A stretch of 64,000 nt of DNA from Tritonibacter litoralis (GCF_009496005.1 NZ_WIBF01000011.1:102723-166722), one strand, 5' to 3'; shown: positions 43,601 to 52,282, numbered from the stretch's first letter. Numbers and translations are program-made. Notes: generated from the sequence alone by a model not told the origin.

Positions 43601-44899
43601 ATGGCGCGACATATGTTAACCGGAAGCCGAATCCGCGAGCGGCGTCTTGTGCTTGGTTTGCGTCAGGCGGATCTTGCGCGTCAAGTTGGTATTTCCGCGT
43701 CCTATTTGAACCTCATCGAACACAACAGGCGCAGAATCGGCGGCAAGCTTTTGGTGGCCATTGCGCAAGCATTGGGCGTGGAGCCTTCGATGCTTACCGA
43801 AGGGGCCGAGGAGACATTGTTAAGCGCGCTGCGGGAAGCAGGGTCAGAAGGCAGCGCCCCTGTGGCGGAACTGGACCGCACCGAAGAATTCGCCAGCCGC
43901 TTTCCGGGATGGGCCGAAGTTCTGGCAACGTCGCATCGACGGATTGGTGTTCTGGAGCGCACGGTCGAAGTGCTGTCAGACCGGTTGACCCATGACCCGC
44001 AACTGGCGGCGTCGCTCCATGAAATGCTGTCCACTGCCGCTGCCATCCGATCCACGGCCGATATTCTTGCCAGCGATGACCCGCTTGAACCGGAATGGCT
44101 GGATCGGTTTCACCAGAACTTGAACCAAGATGCGCAGCGTCTGGCGGACAGCAGCCGCACCCTTGTGTCCTTTTTGGATGAAGAAAACACGATCGCCGAC
44201 AAACAGGGCATGCCGCAGGATGAAGTGGACCGGTTTCTGGCGGATCACAGCTATCATTTTCCAGCATTGGAAGCCGAAAGCGAAACCCCAGCCAGTCTGG
44301 TGGCCCACGCTCCGCAGCTGCAAAGCCAGGTGGCCAAAGACATCGCCCAACGTGTTCTGGAAGGGTATGGGCACAACATGCGCAGGCTGCCGCTGCGGTT
44401 ATTAATGTCGGGGATCGCCGAATGTGGGACGGAACCCGGTGCATTGGCGCAAAAGTTCAATGTGCCGCTGGAACATGTGATGTTGCGTCTTGGCATGATG
44501 GCCGAGGAGGATCTGGGCACCGAGGTGGGCTGTGTCGTATGTGATGCCTCGGGTGCCGCTTTGTTGCGTCGGCCCATTGGCAATTTCTCTATTCCGCAAT
44601 ATGGCGCGGCCTGTCCGTTGTGGCCATTGTACCAAGCGCTGAGCCGGCCACATATCCCGTTGCGGCGTGTCATTGAGCAACAGGGGCGTGGCGGACAGAA
44701 ATTTGTATGCTATGCCTATGCTTGGCACGCTGGTCCCGCAGGATTTGGTACGGATCCTTTGGTTCAGGCGGTGATGTTGATTTTTCCATCGGTCGATGAG
44801 AAAGAAGAGCCGGTATCAGTGGGTGCGAGTTGCCGGGTTTGTACGCGTGAAGGTTGTGATGCGCGCCGTGAACCAACGATCCTGCGGGATGGGTTTTGA
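43601..44899 (+). CDS. ScfR-family short-chain acyl-CoA transcriptional regulator
   Basis: 432-residue regulator. The N-terminal XRE helix-turn-helix (IRERRLVLGLRQADLARQVG, SASYLNLIEHNRR) is followed by a long central domain and a C-terminal DUF2083-type domain with the cysteine cluster CRVCTREGCDARREPTI. The architecture matches RamB, MccR, PccR and IbcR, which sense acyl-CoA esters (propionyl-, methylmalonyl-, isobutyryl-CoA). The start with GAGGGCGG upstream is preferred over an in-frame codon 18 codons earlier. Divergent from an ABC binding-protein gene and followed by a receiver and kinase; control of that transporter is plausible. Confidence 0.9.
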   Translation: MARHMLTGSRIRERRLVLGLRQADLARQVGISASYLNLIEHNRRRIGGKLLVAIAQALGVEPSMLTEGAEETLLSALREAGSEGSAPVAELDRTEEFASRFPGWAEVLATSHRRIGVLERTVEVLSDRLTHDPQLAASLHEMLSTAAAIRSTADILASDDPLEPEWLDRFHQNLNQDAQRLADSSRTLVSFLDEENTIADKQGMPQDEVDRFLADHSYHFPALEAESETPASLVAHAPQLQSQVAKDIAQRVLEGYGHNMRRLPLRLLMSGIAECGTEPGALAQKFNVPLEHVMLRLGMMAEEDLGTEVGCVVCDASGAALLRRPIGNFSIPQYGAACPLWPLYQALSRPHIPLRRVIEQQGRGGQKFVCYAYAWHAGPAGFGTDPLVQAVMLIFPSVDEKEEPVSVGASCRVCTREGCDARREPTILRDGF

Positions 44900-44990
44900 C
44901 AGCACGGGCGTGAGGCGATTACGTTGAAGACTATGAAACGCGCCGTGACGGACACGTCTGGGAGGCGGTGCAGGGGAGGATTTGCTGCTG

Positions 44991-45371
44991 ATGAGCAGAC
45001 ATGTCGTATTGATCGAGGATGAGCCCAATATCACTGAGGCCATTCGATTTCTTTTATTGCGCGATGGCTGGACGGTTGAGGCCCATGCAGATGGGGCCTC
45101 GGCGGTTGAGTTTATCGAGGCGGCGAAGCCGGACATCGTGATTTTGGATCTGATGTTGCCGGGCAAAAGCGGTCTGGATGTCGTGCGCGAACTGCGAGAG
45201 CGGGATGGGGCCCAAGACTTACCGGTCTTGATGCTGACGGCACGGGGCCAGATCAAGGACCGTGAAATGGCGGAAAAGGCGGGTGTGACCCGTTTTATGA
45301 CCAAACCTTTTGCCAATGCAGAGGTTCTGACCGCTGTGCGTGACTTATGTGCGCAAGCCGAACAACGCTGA
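44991..45371 (+). CDS. Stand-alone response regulator receiver
   Basis: 126-residue single receiver domain without output domain. The acidic pocket (VVLIEDEPN), phosphorylation site Asp53 (VILDLMLPGKSG), switch threonine (LMLTARG) and Lys in FMTKPFAN are all present. The ATG has GGAGGA ten bases upstream. The gene is followed by a small membrane protein and a symporter-type histidine kinase, its likely phosphodonor. Lacking an output domain, it would act by protein contact or pass phosphate on. Confidence 0.9.
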   Translation: MSRHVVLIEDEPNITEAIRFLLLRDGWTVEAHADGASAVEFIEAAKPDIVILDLMLPGKSGLDVVRELRERDGAQDLPVLMLTARGQIKDREMAEKAGVTRFMTKPFANAEVLTAVRDLCAQAEQR

Positions 45372-45418
45372 TTGCCTCTGATGGGGCCGAGCGCGAAGGA
45401 GAAATAAAAAGCTCCTTT

Positions 45419-45691
45419 GTGGATCGGCGGACCTATCGGCGGCGGCGGTTGATGGATCTGTCGCGGATGCTGCCCGTGCTGGGCGGTCTGCTGCTGGCTG
45501 TACCGCTGATGTGGCCACAGCGGGCGGAGTCACCGGATCCCATGCCGATGTCCACGGTTTTGATCTATGTCTTCTCGGTCTGGCTGCTGTTGATTTTGCT
45601 GGCCTTGTTCTTTGGCCTGGCTGTGCGGCGATGGGCGCATCATTGGATCGATGCGCCACATGCGCCTGTCGATGACGCAGAGGGGCCTTGA
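45419..45691 (+). CDS. Small membrane protein of the kinase operon
   Basis: About 90 residues with a basic N-terminus (VDRRTYRRRRLMD) and two membrane helices (LPVLGGLLLAVPLMW; TVLIYVFSVWLLLILLALFF). The GTG start is tentative: the frame is open further upstream, overlapping the receiver gene (from 45347), and an ATG lies 11 codons downstream. It ends in a one-base overlap with the kinase start (TGATG), so it is coupled to the kinase. Such proteins accompany membrane symporters as accessory subunits; here it may assist the kinase's symporter domain. Confidence 0.75.
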   Translation: MDRRTYRRRRLMDLSRMLPVLGGLLLAVPLMWPQRAESPDPMPMSTVLIYVFSVWLLLILLALFFGLAVRRWAHHWIDAPHAPVDDAEGP

Positions 45692-48369
45692 TGGGATCTC
45701 TGAACACGCTGGTTCTGGTCTGCCTGGCCTATGTGGTCTTGTTGTTTATCGTGGCCTTTTTCGCGGATCATTTGGCGGCCCGCGGAAAAAGCGCCCGGTG
45801 GATGCGGTCGCCGCTGATTTATACGCTGTCTTTGTCGATCTATTGCACCGCCTGGACCTTTTATGGTGCGGTGGGCAACGCCGCGCGGTCGGGGCTTGAG
45901 TTCATTACCATCTACCTGGGGCCAACGCTGGTTATGGTTGGATGGTGGTGGGGCCTCAGAAAGCTGGTGCGCGTCGGGCGCAGCCAGCGTATCACCTCGA
46001 TCGCTGACCTTCTGTCGGCGCGCTATGGGAAATCCAACACGCTGGCCATTGGGGTGACCCTGTTGGCGGTGATCAGTGTGACGCCTTACATTGCACTGCA
46101 ATTGCAGTCGATTACCCTGTCTTTTGCAATTTTTGCCGAGGCCGATCCCAGCAGCCGGTTCAGCGACACCAATACAGTGTTTGGGGTGGCGGTTGGACTG
46201 GCGGCCTTTGCGATCCTGTTTGGGACGCGCAATCTGAACGCCAACGAACGCCATCACGGGGTTGTGACGGCCGTCGCGCTGGAAGCGATTGTGAAACTGG
46301 TGGCTTTGCTGGCTGTCGGCATCTTTGTCGTCTGGGGCATCGGTGGTGGCATTGGCCCGACGCTCGAACAGATCGACCGCTCGCCTATTGGCAGCTGGCA
46401 TGTGGATGCCGGACGGTGGAGCACGCTGATCTTCCTGTCGGCTGCCGCCTTTGTGTGCCTGCCGCGCATGTTTCAGGTTACCGTGGTGGAAAACGAGGAT
46501 GAACGGCATTTGCGCACGGCGTCCTGGGCGTTTCCGCTTTATCTGATGTTGATGTCGCTGTTTGTCTTGCCGATTGCGGCCATTGGTCTGCAGATCATGC
46601 CCGAAAACACAAACCCCGATCTCTTTGTGCTCGCCATTCCCTTGAGCCTGGGGCAGAACGGTCTGGCGATGTTGTCGTTTTTGGGTGGGTTTTCCTCCGC
46701 GACCTCGATGGTGATCGTTGCGGCTATGGCGTTGTCGACCATGGTGTCAAACCACATCGTGATGCCGATCTGGCTGCGCAACCAGTCGCCGGGCGCGTCT
46801 GTTTCGGGGGATGTGCGCAACGTGGTGCTTTATGCACGCCGCCTGTGTATCGGCCTGATCATGGCGCTGGGGTATCTGTATTACCGCCTCAGCGGTGGCG
46901 GCGCGGCGCTGGTCACCATCGGTCTGGTGGCCTTTGCCGGGATTTCCCAAATCCTGCCGGCGCTGGTGGGAGGATTGTTTTGGCGCGGCGCGACCCGCAA
47001 TGGCGCGCTGGCTGGTATCGCGGTTGGCTTTACCGTGTGGCTCTACTGCATGTTGTTGCCGGCCATGGGGCAGGGCGTGTTCAGTGACTCGGTCATGCAT
47101 AACGGACCCTGGGGGGTGGCGTGGCTCAGACCACATGCTTTGTTCGGGCTTGAGGGGCTGGATCCAACCGTGCATGCGGTGTTCTGGTCGCTCAGCTTTA
47201 ACACGGTGGTCTTTTGCGCCGTGTCCCTGCTGGGGTTCCCCAGCCCGCTGGAACGCTTGCAGGGCGCGCAATTTGTACATGTCTTTGAACATTCCGCAGG
47301 CCCCCGTGGGTGGAGCGGTTCGGTGGCGCAGTCCGAAGATCTGATGGTGATGTCCCAACGCATCCTCGGCTCGCGCGAGGCGCAGGCGTTTTTTGATTCC
47401 GAACGAGAGCGTCAAGGCGGGCGCGGTGCTTTGCCCGAACCGACGCCAACGTTTCTGGAGCGGCTGGAGCGTGAGCTGAGCGGCTCGATTGGGGCGGCGG
47501 CGTCCCATGCGATGATTGGCCAGATTGTGGGCGGTTCATCTGTTTCGGTCCAGGACCTGATGGCCGTTGCGGATGAAACGGCGCAGATGCTGGAATACTC
47601 CAACCAATTGGAGCTGCAGTCTGCCAAGCTGGAAGATACTGCGCGCAAGCTGCGGATTTCCAACGATAAGCTGACGCAGATCTCGGCCCAGAAGGATTCC
47701 TTCCTGAGCCAGGTGAGCCATGAGCTGCGCACGCCGATGACGTCCATCCGGGCCTTTTCCGAGATCCTGCGGGACGCTGAAACGATGGCCCCAGAGGACA
47801 AGAAACGTTATGCCGGTATCATTCATGATGAGGCGCGGCGGTTGTCGCGCCTGTTGGACGATCTGCTGGATCTAAGCGTTCTGGAAAACGGTCAAGTGAC
47901 GCTGAACTATGAAAACGGCGATCTTGCTGACGTTTTGGACCGTGCTGTGGCCACTGCTTTGACCGGTGTTGCTGAACCGTTGGAGGTGAAGCGCAACGGG
48001 TCCATTGAACATGTCAGGGTTGCATCTGATCTTGACCGACTCGCGCAGGTTTTCATCAACCTGATTGCCAATGCGCAGAAGTATTGTGACGCGATTCATC
48101 CAAGTTTGACCATTCGTGTGCAAAAATTCGGCACTGGTGTTTTTGTTGATTTTATCGACAATGGCCAAGGCATCCCGGAAGAACATCAGCAGATGATTTT
48201 TGAGAAATTCTCGAGGGTTAGCCCAGAAAAAGCCGGAGGCGCCGGCTTGGGACTGGCCATTTGTCGCGAGATCATGGAACGCCTTGGCGGCGATATTGAA
48301 TACATGCGTGGCAAAGGGGGCGCAGCGTTCCGGGTTTCTTTGCCGGTTGGGGCCGAAATTGGTAAATAG
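45691..48369 (+). CDS. Sodium:solute symporter-domain sensor histidine kinase (CbrA/CrbS-like)
   Basis: 892-residue hybrid of a transporter and a kinase. Residues 1 to about 520 form an SSS-family module of some 13 helices (SIYCTAWTFYGAVGNAARSG, LGGFSSATSMVIVAAMALST). A linker and coiled coil lead to the DHp domain with phospho-acceptor His677 (SQVSHELRTPMTS), then an HATPase domain (FINLIANAQKYC, DNGQGIPEEH, GAGLGLAI). CbrA, CrbS and MxtR share this plan and regulate use of amino acids, acetate or other carbon sources. The receiver upstream is the probable partner. Whether the SSS part transports or only senses is unknown. Confidence 0.93.
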   Translation: MGSLNTLVLVCLAYVVLLFIVAFFADHLAARGKSARWMRSPLIYTLSLSIYCTAWTFYGAVGNAARSGLEFITIYLGPTLVMVGWWWGLRKLVRVGRSQRITSIADLLSARYGKSNTLAIGVTLLAVISVTPYIALQLQSITLSFAIFAEADPSSRFSDTNTVFGVAVGLAAFAILFGTRNLNANERHHGVVTAVALEAIVKLVALLAVGIFVVWGIGGGIGPTLEQIDRSPIGSWHVDAGRWSTLIFLSAAAFVCLPRMFQVTVVENEDERHLRTASWAFPLYLMLMSLFVLPIAAIGLQIMPENTNPDLFVLAIPLSLGQNGLAMLSFLGGFSSATSMVIVAAMALSTMVSNHIVMPIWLRNQSPGASVSGDVRNVVLYARRLCIGLIMALGYLYYRLSGGGAALVTIGLVAFAGISQILPALVGGLFWRGATRNGALAGIAVGFTVWLYCMLLPAMGQGVFSDSVMHNGPWGVAWLRPHALFGLEGLDPTVHAVFWSLSFNTVVFCAVSLLGFPSPLERLQGAQFVHVFEHSAGPRGWSGSVAQSEDLMVMSQRILGSREAQAFFDSERERQGGRGALPEPTPTFLERLERELSGSIGAAASHAMIGQIVGGSSVSVQDLMAVADETAQMLEYSNQLELQSAKLEDTARKLRISNDKLTQISAQKDSFLSQVSHELRTPMTSIRAFSEILRDAETMAPEDKKRYAGIIHDEARRLSRLLDDLLDLSVLENGQVTLNYENGDLADVLDRAVATALTGVAEPLEVKRNGSIEHVRVASDLDRLAQVFINLIANAQKYCDAIHPSLTIRVQKFGTGVFVDFIDNGQGIPEEHQQMIFEKFSRVSPEKAGGAGLGLAICREIMERLGGDIEYMRGKGGAAFRVSLPVGAEIGK

Positions 48370-48450
48370 CTGCATCGCGTAAAGATCTTAGTAACCACCT
48401 GTCGTTAGACCTTTTGGAAAAGGGGCACGAACCGGTGCAGGCTGATCTCT

Positions 48451-49722
48451 ATGGCTGAATCAATCAAAGCAGACTCTTCTGGCGACATGATCAATGTCTT
48501 GGCCAAGAAGCTGGCAGCGACCAAAGAGGGGACAAAGACGCTTGGCAGCTCTTTGACGCTCAAGGCTCTGCGGCGCTCTCTCGCGCGGGCGGCCGCGGAT
48601 CTGTGCGAACTGCCTTTGGGGGTGATCGCTGCCCGGCAGGCCAACGCCACTCCGGAAGACCTGACATCCCATTTGTCCGATCGCGACCTGCTGATCGTGC
48701 TGGATGGGCCACATGGCCGGATTGGCGCGGCGTCATTGGACGCGGCTTTGGTCACGGCACTGATCCAGCAGCAAACCATGGGGCAAGTTCTGGGCCTTGG
48801 TTCAGACGGGCGCAATTACACGCCAACCGATGCTGCCATGATGGCGGAATTTCTGGAGCGCACTTTTGAGAAGGTGACATCGCTCCTTGAAGGCGAAGGC
48901 GACAGCAAAACCTTTGCGGGGTATAAATTCGGCGCGCAAATCGACGCTGTGCGTAACTTGATTCTGGGGCTTGAGGGTGAAGATTACCGCGTAATCCGTG
49001 TCACGGTCGATTTGGCTGGCGGGATGATGCAGGGCGAACTGGTTCTGGTCTTGCCGGAGCCCAAGATTGTCGACGACTCTGACGAGCCGACGGTTGGCCG
49101 ATCGTTGGGGGCGAATATGAACTCTTTGCGCGCAGAGTTGAGCGCGGTGTTGTGCAAGGTCAATGTCCCGCTGAAAGAGTTTTCAACTCTGAGTATCGGT
49201 GACATGATTCCTCTGGATCATGCGTTTTTGTATGAGACTGATTTGCAGACCATTGACGGCCGCAGTATTGCGCAAGGACGACTTGGGCAGATGAACGGCG
49301 CGCGGGCGGTTCGTATGAGCGTTGGTCCAAGTAAGGCTCCACCGGAAACCCAACAAAGCGGTGAATTTGGCTCGGTCGTGGGCCCGGCTCCCAGCGCCTT
49401 GAGCCAACCCACCCTGGACCTGGAAGTCGCAGCAGATGGCTTGCAGGACATGGGTGATCTGGGAGGATTTGGCGGGGGTGATCTTGGAGGCGATCTAGGC
49501 GGTGGCCTGGGTGGTGATCTGGGCGGCGACCTTGGCGGTGGTCTTGATGATTTGGGCGGCGTGGATGAACTGGCACCGCTTGGTGACTTTGGCGGTGATC
49601 TGGGCGGAGATTTAGGAGCGGATCTGGGTGCGCTGCCTGATATCGACAGTGACCTTGATTTTAATCCAGACGAAGCAGCCGCAGAGATTTCCGAGCTTGC
49701 GGGCCTGGGTGGTGACAACTGA
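48451..49722 (+). CDS. Orphan FliM/FliN-family (SpoA) protein with DLGG-repeat tail
   Basis: 423 residues. Residues 1-200 resemble the middle part of FliM (SLTLKALRRSLARAAADLCE, SDRDLLIVLDGPHGRIG). Residues about 225-300 are a SpoA/FliN-type C-ring domain (LRAELSAVLCKVNVPLKEFS, SIGDMIPLD, GRLGQMNGARAVRM). Residues about 336-395 consist of DLGG-type repeats, and the end is acidic. There are no flagellar or type III secretion genes around it. It lies 81 bases after the histidine kinase. It may be a divergent motor-switch component expressed outside the flagellar cluster, or a switch-like protein with a new role. Confidence 0.82.
   Translation: MAESIKADSSGDMINVLAKKLAATKEGTKTLGSSLTLKALRRSLARAAADLCELPLGVIAARQANATPEDLTSHLSDRDLLIVLDGPHGRIGAASLDAALVTALIQQQTMGQVLGLGSDGRNYTPTDAAMMAEFLERTFEKVTSLLEGEGDSKTFAGYKFGAQIDAVRNLILGLEGEDYRVIRVTVDLAGGMMQGELVLVLPEPKIVDDSDEPTVGRSLGANMNSLRAELSAVLCKVNVPLKEFSTLSIGDMIPLDHAFLYETDLQTIDGRSIAQGRLGQMNGARAVRMSVGPSKAPPETQQSGEFGSVVGPAPSALSQPTLDLEVAADGLQDMGDLGGFGGGDLGGDLGGGLGGDLGGDLGGGLDDLGGVDELAPLGDFGGDLGGDLGADLGALPDIDSDLDFNPDEAAAEISELAGLGGDN
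49456..49635 (+). repeat. Degenerate GGCGATCTGG-type coding repeat (Gly/Asp/Leu-rich)
   Basis: Around a dozen 12-15 base units encode DLGG, GLGG or DFGG in the tail of the FliM/FliN-like protein (residues about 336-395). The units differ at third positions, so the repeat is older than a recent slippage event and is probably kept at the protein level. Confidence 0.85.
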
Positions 49723-49819
49723 TTGAACGGTCAGCCCCGTTTAACCTGCGTTGGGCTGAATGGTCACAGGTCCACCTTCCTGACGTGAACATCAAGCGAT
49801 GCTCTGACACATGAACGCA

Positions 49820-49855
49820 AACGCGGACCAAATGGGCCCGCGTTGTTTGTTTTAA
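49820..49855 (+). terminator. Terminator between the FliM/N-like gene and the sulfur operon
   Basis: AACGCGG paired with CCGCGTT around an internal loop with further CC/GG pairing, followed by GTTTGTTTTAAA. It lies about 100 bases after the stop of the FliM/N-like gene and 15 bases before the end of the convergent operon. Confidence 0.7.
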
Positions 49856-49868
49856 ATCGGCGAAGGGA

Positions 49869-50288
49869 TCAGGCCAGGGAGGTAAGCGCAGGACGCAGGT
49901 TCGACAGGTCGTACCCAGCCTCTGCCGCAGTGCTCAGCACCGCATCAACGCCAAGATCGCCAACTTGCCCCAAGGCCCAGACCACGGAACAGCGTGTTCC
50001 GGAGGCGCAATAGGCCAGCACAGGGCCCGGATTGTTTTCATACATGTCGCGCTGCGCGGCAACGTTTTCCGGGGTCATGGTCTGGTGGGTCAACGGCAGG
50101 ACTTCAAATTTCAGACCTGCGGCCTCAACCGCGTCTTGCAACGCCAAAGCCTGATGGCTGGGCGGGACTTCCGCGTCCGGGCGGTTGCAAATAACGGTTT
50201 TGAAACCAGCTTCAACAATGGCGGGAACATCCTCAACCGCGATTTGCGGGGAGACCGAATAGCGGGGTGTTAGTGTACGTATGTCCAT
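49869..50288 (-). CDS. TIGR01244 / DUF442 phosphatase-like sulfur protein
   Basis: 139-residue protein of the TIGR01244 family with a tyrosine-phosphatase fold. The P-loop CASGTRC has nucleophile Cys94 and Arg99. In Blh of Agrobacterium and Xylella this domain is the N-terminal half of a fusion with a metallo-beta-lactamase-fold persulfide dioxygenase. Here it is a separate gene, last of an operon that starts with the dioxygenase. Probable role in sulfur transfer or persulfide handling, by association. Confidence 0.85.
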   Translation of the reverse strand: MDIRTLTPRYSVSPQIAVEDVPAIVEAGFKTVICNRPDAEVPPSHQALALQDAVEAAGLKFEVLPLTHQTMTPENVAAQRDMYENNPGPVLAYCASGTRCSVVWALGQVGDLGVDAVLSTAAEAGYDLSNLRPALTSLA

Positions 50289-50297
50289 GGATTTGTC

Positions 50298-50732
50298 TTA
50301 CGCGTTTGCAGTGGACCGGTCCAGTTGGATCGACACATGAGGGGACAATTGCATGCCACACAACATCGCGATGAAAAAGAGAGCACCGCTGACCCCCTGG
50401 TAGCTGAGGGATGCAATTGCCGGGCCAGGGCACAGACCGACCAGCCCCCAACCGACGCCAAACAGGACAGAGCCAAGGATCAGCTTGCGGTCAAACTCGG
50501 TGCGGGGCGGGGCCGGAAATTGCCCCCCCATAAGCGGCACGCGGCCCGCGGTCATCTGCCAGGCAATCGCCATGGGGATCAGCGCGCCCCCCATCACAAA
50601 GATGAGCGTTGGATCCCAGGCCCGTGACAGATCCAGAAACCCCTGAACTTTGGCCGGGTTTGTCATGCCGGACAGAAACAGGCCCGCTCCGAACAGCCCG
50701 CCGGACAGGGCGGCCACAATCAAACGTGTCAT
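50298..50732 (-). CDS. YeeE/YedE family half-transporter (DUF6691 type)
   Basis: 144-residue membrane protein with four helices. GVGWGLVGLCPGPAIASLS holds the cysteine typical of the YeeE/YedE family, which conducts thiosulfate-like sulfur compounds. The start overlaps the preceding gene by four bases (ATGA), so the two halves are made together. It is the C-terminal-type half of the transporter pair. Confidence 0.88.
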   Translation of the reverse strand: MTRLIVAALSGGLFGAGLFLSGMTNPAKVQGFLDLSRAWDPTLIFVMGGALIPMAIAWQMTAGRVPLMGGQFPAPPRTEFDRKLILGSVLFGVGWGLVGLCPGPAIASLSYQGVSGALFFIAMLCGMQLSPHVSIQLDRSTANA

Positions 50733-51163
50733 GAGAAAGCTCCAAACAGGTGGCGCATCACCGCGACGGTTGCCGCGCCGGCTCCAATGTACAGGATCGT
50801 GGCCAACAGGCCCCGCAGCGAAAGACGTGAAATACCGCAGACACCATGTCCAGATGTGCAGCCATTGGCCAGTCGGGTGCCAAGCCCAACCAGCAGGCCC
50901 GCGCCCAGCAAGAGGCCAAGGTTTGAAGTGACCTCAGCCTCAACCGACACATTTGCCCCATAATGCAGCAGGGCAGGGACGGCGATCACACAAGCGACAA
51001 AGACCAAGCGTTCAATGCGGGCCGTGGCTTCGCCACCTTTGGTGAGCAAACCGCCCAGGATGCCGCTGGCCCCCATGATCCGCCCATTGCCAAGCAGAAG
51101 AACTGCTCCGGCCAATCCAATGAGCCCGCCACCGACAAGACCCCAAATCCAATCACTTTGCAT
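50729..51163 (-). CDS. YeeE/YedE family half-transporter
   Basis: 144-residue membrane protein, four helices, with the signature NGCTSGHGVCGISRLSLR (two cysteines near residues 100-108) that lines the thiosulfate path in YeeE. Single-domain pair members (PmpA/PmpB-like) are the usual form next to persulfide dioxygenases and BigR. It lies 13 bases after the MBL-fold gene. Confidence 0.9.
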   Translation of the reverse strand: MQSDWIWGLVGGGLIGLAGAVLLLGNGRIMGASGILGGLLTKGGEATARIERLVFVACVIAVPALLHYGANVSVEAEVTSNLGLLLGAGLLVGLGTRLANGCTSGHGVCGISRLSLRGLLATILYIGAGAATVAVMRHLFGAFS

Positions 51164-51176
51164 GTTTTGGTGCTCC

Positions 51177-52040
51177 TTACAGCTTGTTCACTGGCACTTT
51201 GAGGTAGACCGAACCGTCATCTTCGGGCTCGGGCATATTGCCTGCCCGCATGTTGACCTGCAGCGACGGGAGGATCAGGCGGGGCATGCCCAGGGTCGCA
51301 TCACGGCTGTCGCGCATCGCTACAAATTCCTCGATGGTTTTGCCCGCGCCAATATGGACGTTCAGCGCTTTTTGTTCCGCGACGGTTGTCTCCCAGGCGT
51401 ATTCATCGCGGCCCGGCGCCATATAGTCGTGGCCAACAAAGATCCGGGTGTCATCCGGCAGCGCCAGGATCTTTTGGATGGACTGGTAAAGGGTTTCCGA
51501 GCTCCCACCGGGGAAATCACAGCGCGCGGTGCCGAAGTCGGGCATGAACAGCGTATCACCAACAAAGGCCGCGTCGCCGATCACATAGGTCAGACAAGCC
51601 GGCGTATGTCCCGGCGTGTGCAGAACCCGACCTTCCAGCGCGCCGATGGAGAAAGTATCGCCTTCTTCAAACAGCTGATCAAACTGGCTGCCGTCGCGCT
51701 GAAACGCGGTGCCTTCGTTGAAGACTTTGCCAAAGGTGTCCTGTACGATTGTAATATTGCGACCGATGCCAATTTTACCGCCCAACTTGTTCTGTAGATA
51801 GGGCGCGGCTGAGAGGTGGTCCGCATGCACGTGGCTTTCGAGGATCCACGCCACAGTCAGGTCGTTTGCAGTGACCCAGGCGATGATCTCATCGGCTGAG
51901 GCGGTGTCGGTTCGCCCGGCAGCTGGATCATAGTCCAAGACCGAGTCAATGATTGCACAGGTTTTTTCACCTGGGGCCGTGACGACATATGAGATCGTGT
52001 TTGTCGCCTTGTCAAAGAAGCCACGCACGGAGGGTTGCAT
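51177..52040 (-). CDS. blh: MBL-fold persulfide dioxygenase (Blh/ETHE1-like)
   Basis: 287-residue metallo-beta-lactamase fold protein. The metal motif is complete: His70, His72, Asp74 and His75 (ESHVHADHLS), HTPGHTPAC, GDTLFMPDFG and VGHDYMAPG. It resembles ETHE1/Blh persulfide dioxygenases, which oxidise glutathione persulfide to sulfite and so detoxify sulfide. First gene of the four-gene sulfur operon. Compared with fused Blh proteins it lacks the DUF442 domain, which is encoded separately at the operon end. AAGGAACC precedes the ATG. Confidence 0.92.
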   Translation of the reverse strand: MQPSVRGFFDKATNTISYVVTAPGEKTCAIIDSVLDYDPAAGRTDTASADEIIAWVTANDLTVAWILESHVHADHLSAAPYLQNKLGGKIGIGRNITIVQDTFGKVFNEGTAFQRDGSQFDQLFEEGDTFSIGALEGRVLHTPGHTPACLTYVIGDAAFVGDTLFMPDFGTARCDFPGGSSETLYQSIQKILALPDDTRIFVGHDYMAPGRDEYAWETTVAEQKALNVHIGAGKTIEEFVAMRDSRDATLGMPRLILPSLQVNMRAGNMPEPEDDGSVYLKVPVNKL

Positions 52041-52072
52041 ATCGGTTCCTTGTCATCTGATTAGATATGTAG

Positions 52073-52098
52073 ATATGTGAATGTGTTTTTACACATAT
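52073..52098. promoter_or_regulatory. Candidate operator upstream of the sulfur operon
   Basis: Inverted repeat ATATGTG / CACATAT with a 12-base AT-rich spacer, 33 bases upstream of the dioxygenase start. A further GATATGTA lies directly to the left. The position fits a BigR/SqrR-type ArsR repressor site, but no such repressor gene is in the window. Confidence 0.5.
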
Positions 52099-52214
52099 GC
52101 TGTTTCTTTGACAATTCAAACAAAAAAATTCTGCAAATCGAGCAACCAAAGGTTGTGCGGGGTGCCAGTGCGCGTACTTTAATCAATACGTGGGCATGTT
52201 GCAGCGGCTTTCAT

Positions 52215-52230
52215 AATCAAATCTTTGATT
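52215..52230. promoter_or_regulatory. Perfect AT-rich palindrome upstream of a small gene
   Basis: AATCAAA-TC-TTTGATT, about 50 bases ahead of the start at 52283. It may be an operator for the small gene or belong to the divergent sulfur operon region. Confidence 0.4.
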
Positions 52231-52282
52231 TTGGAAATTGTCGGCTATGATCAAGCTTACATGAGTGTAGGGAGGACACATC

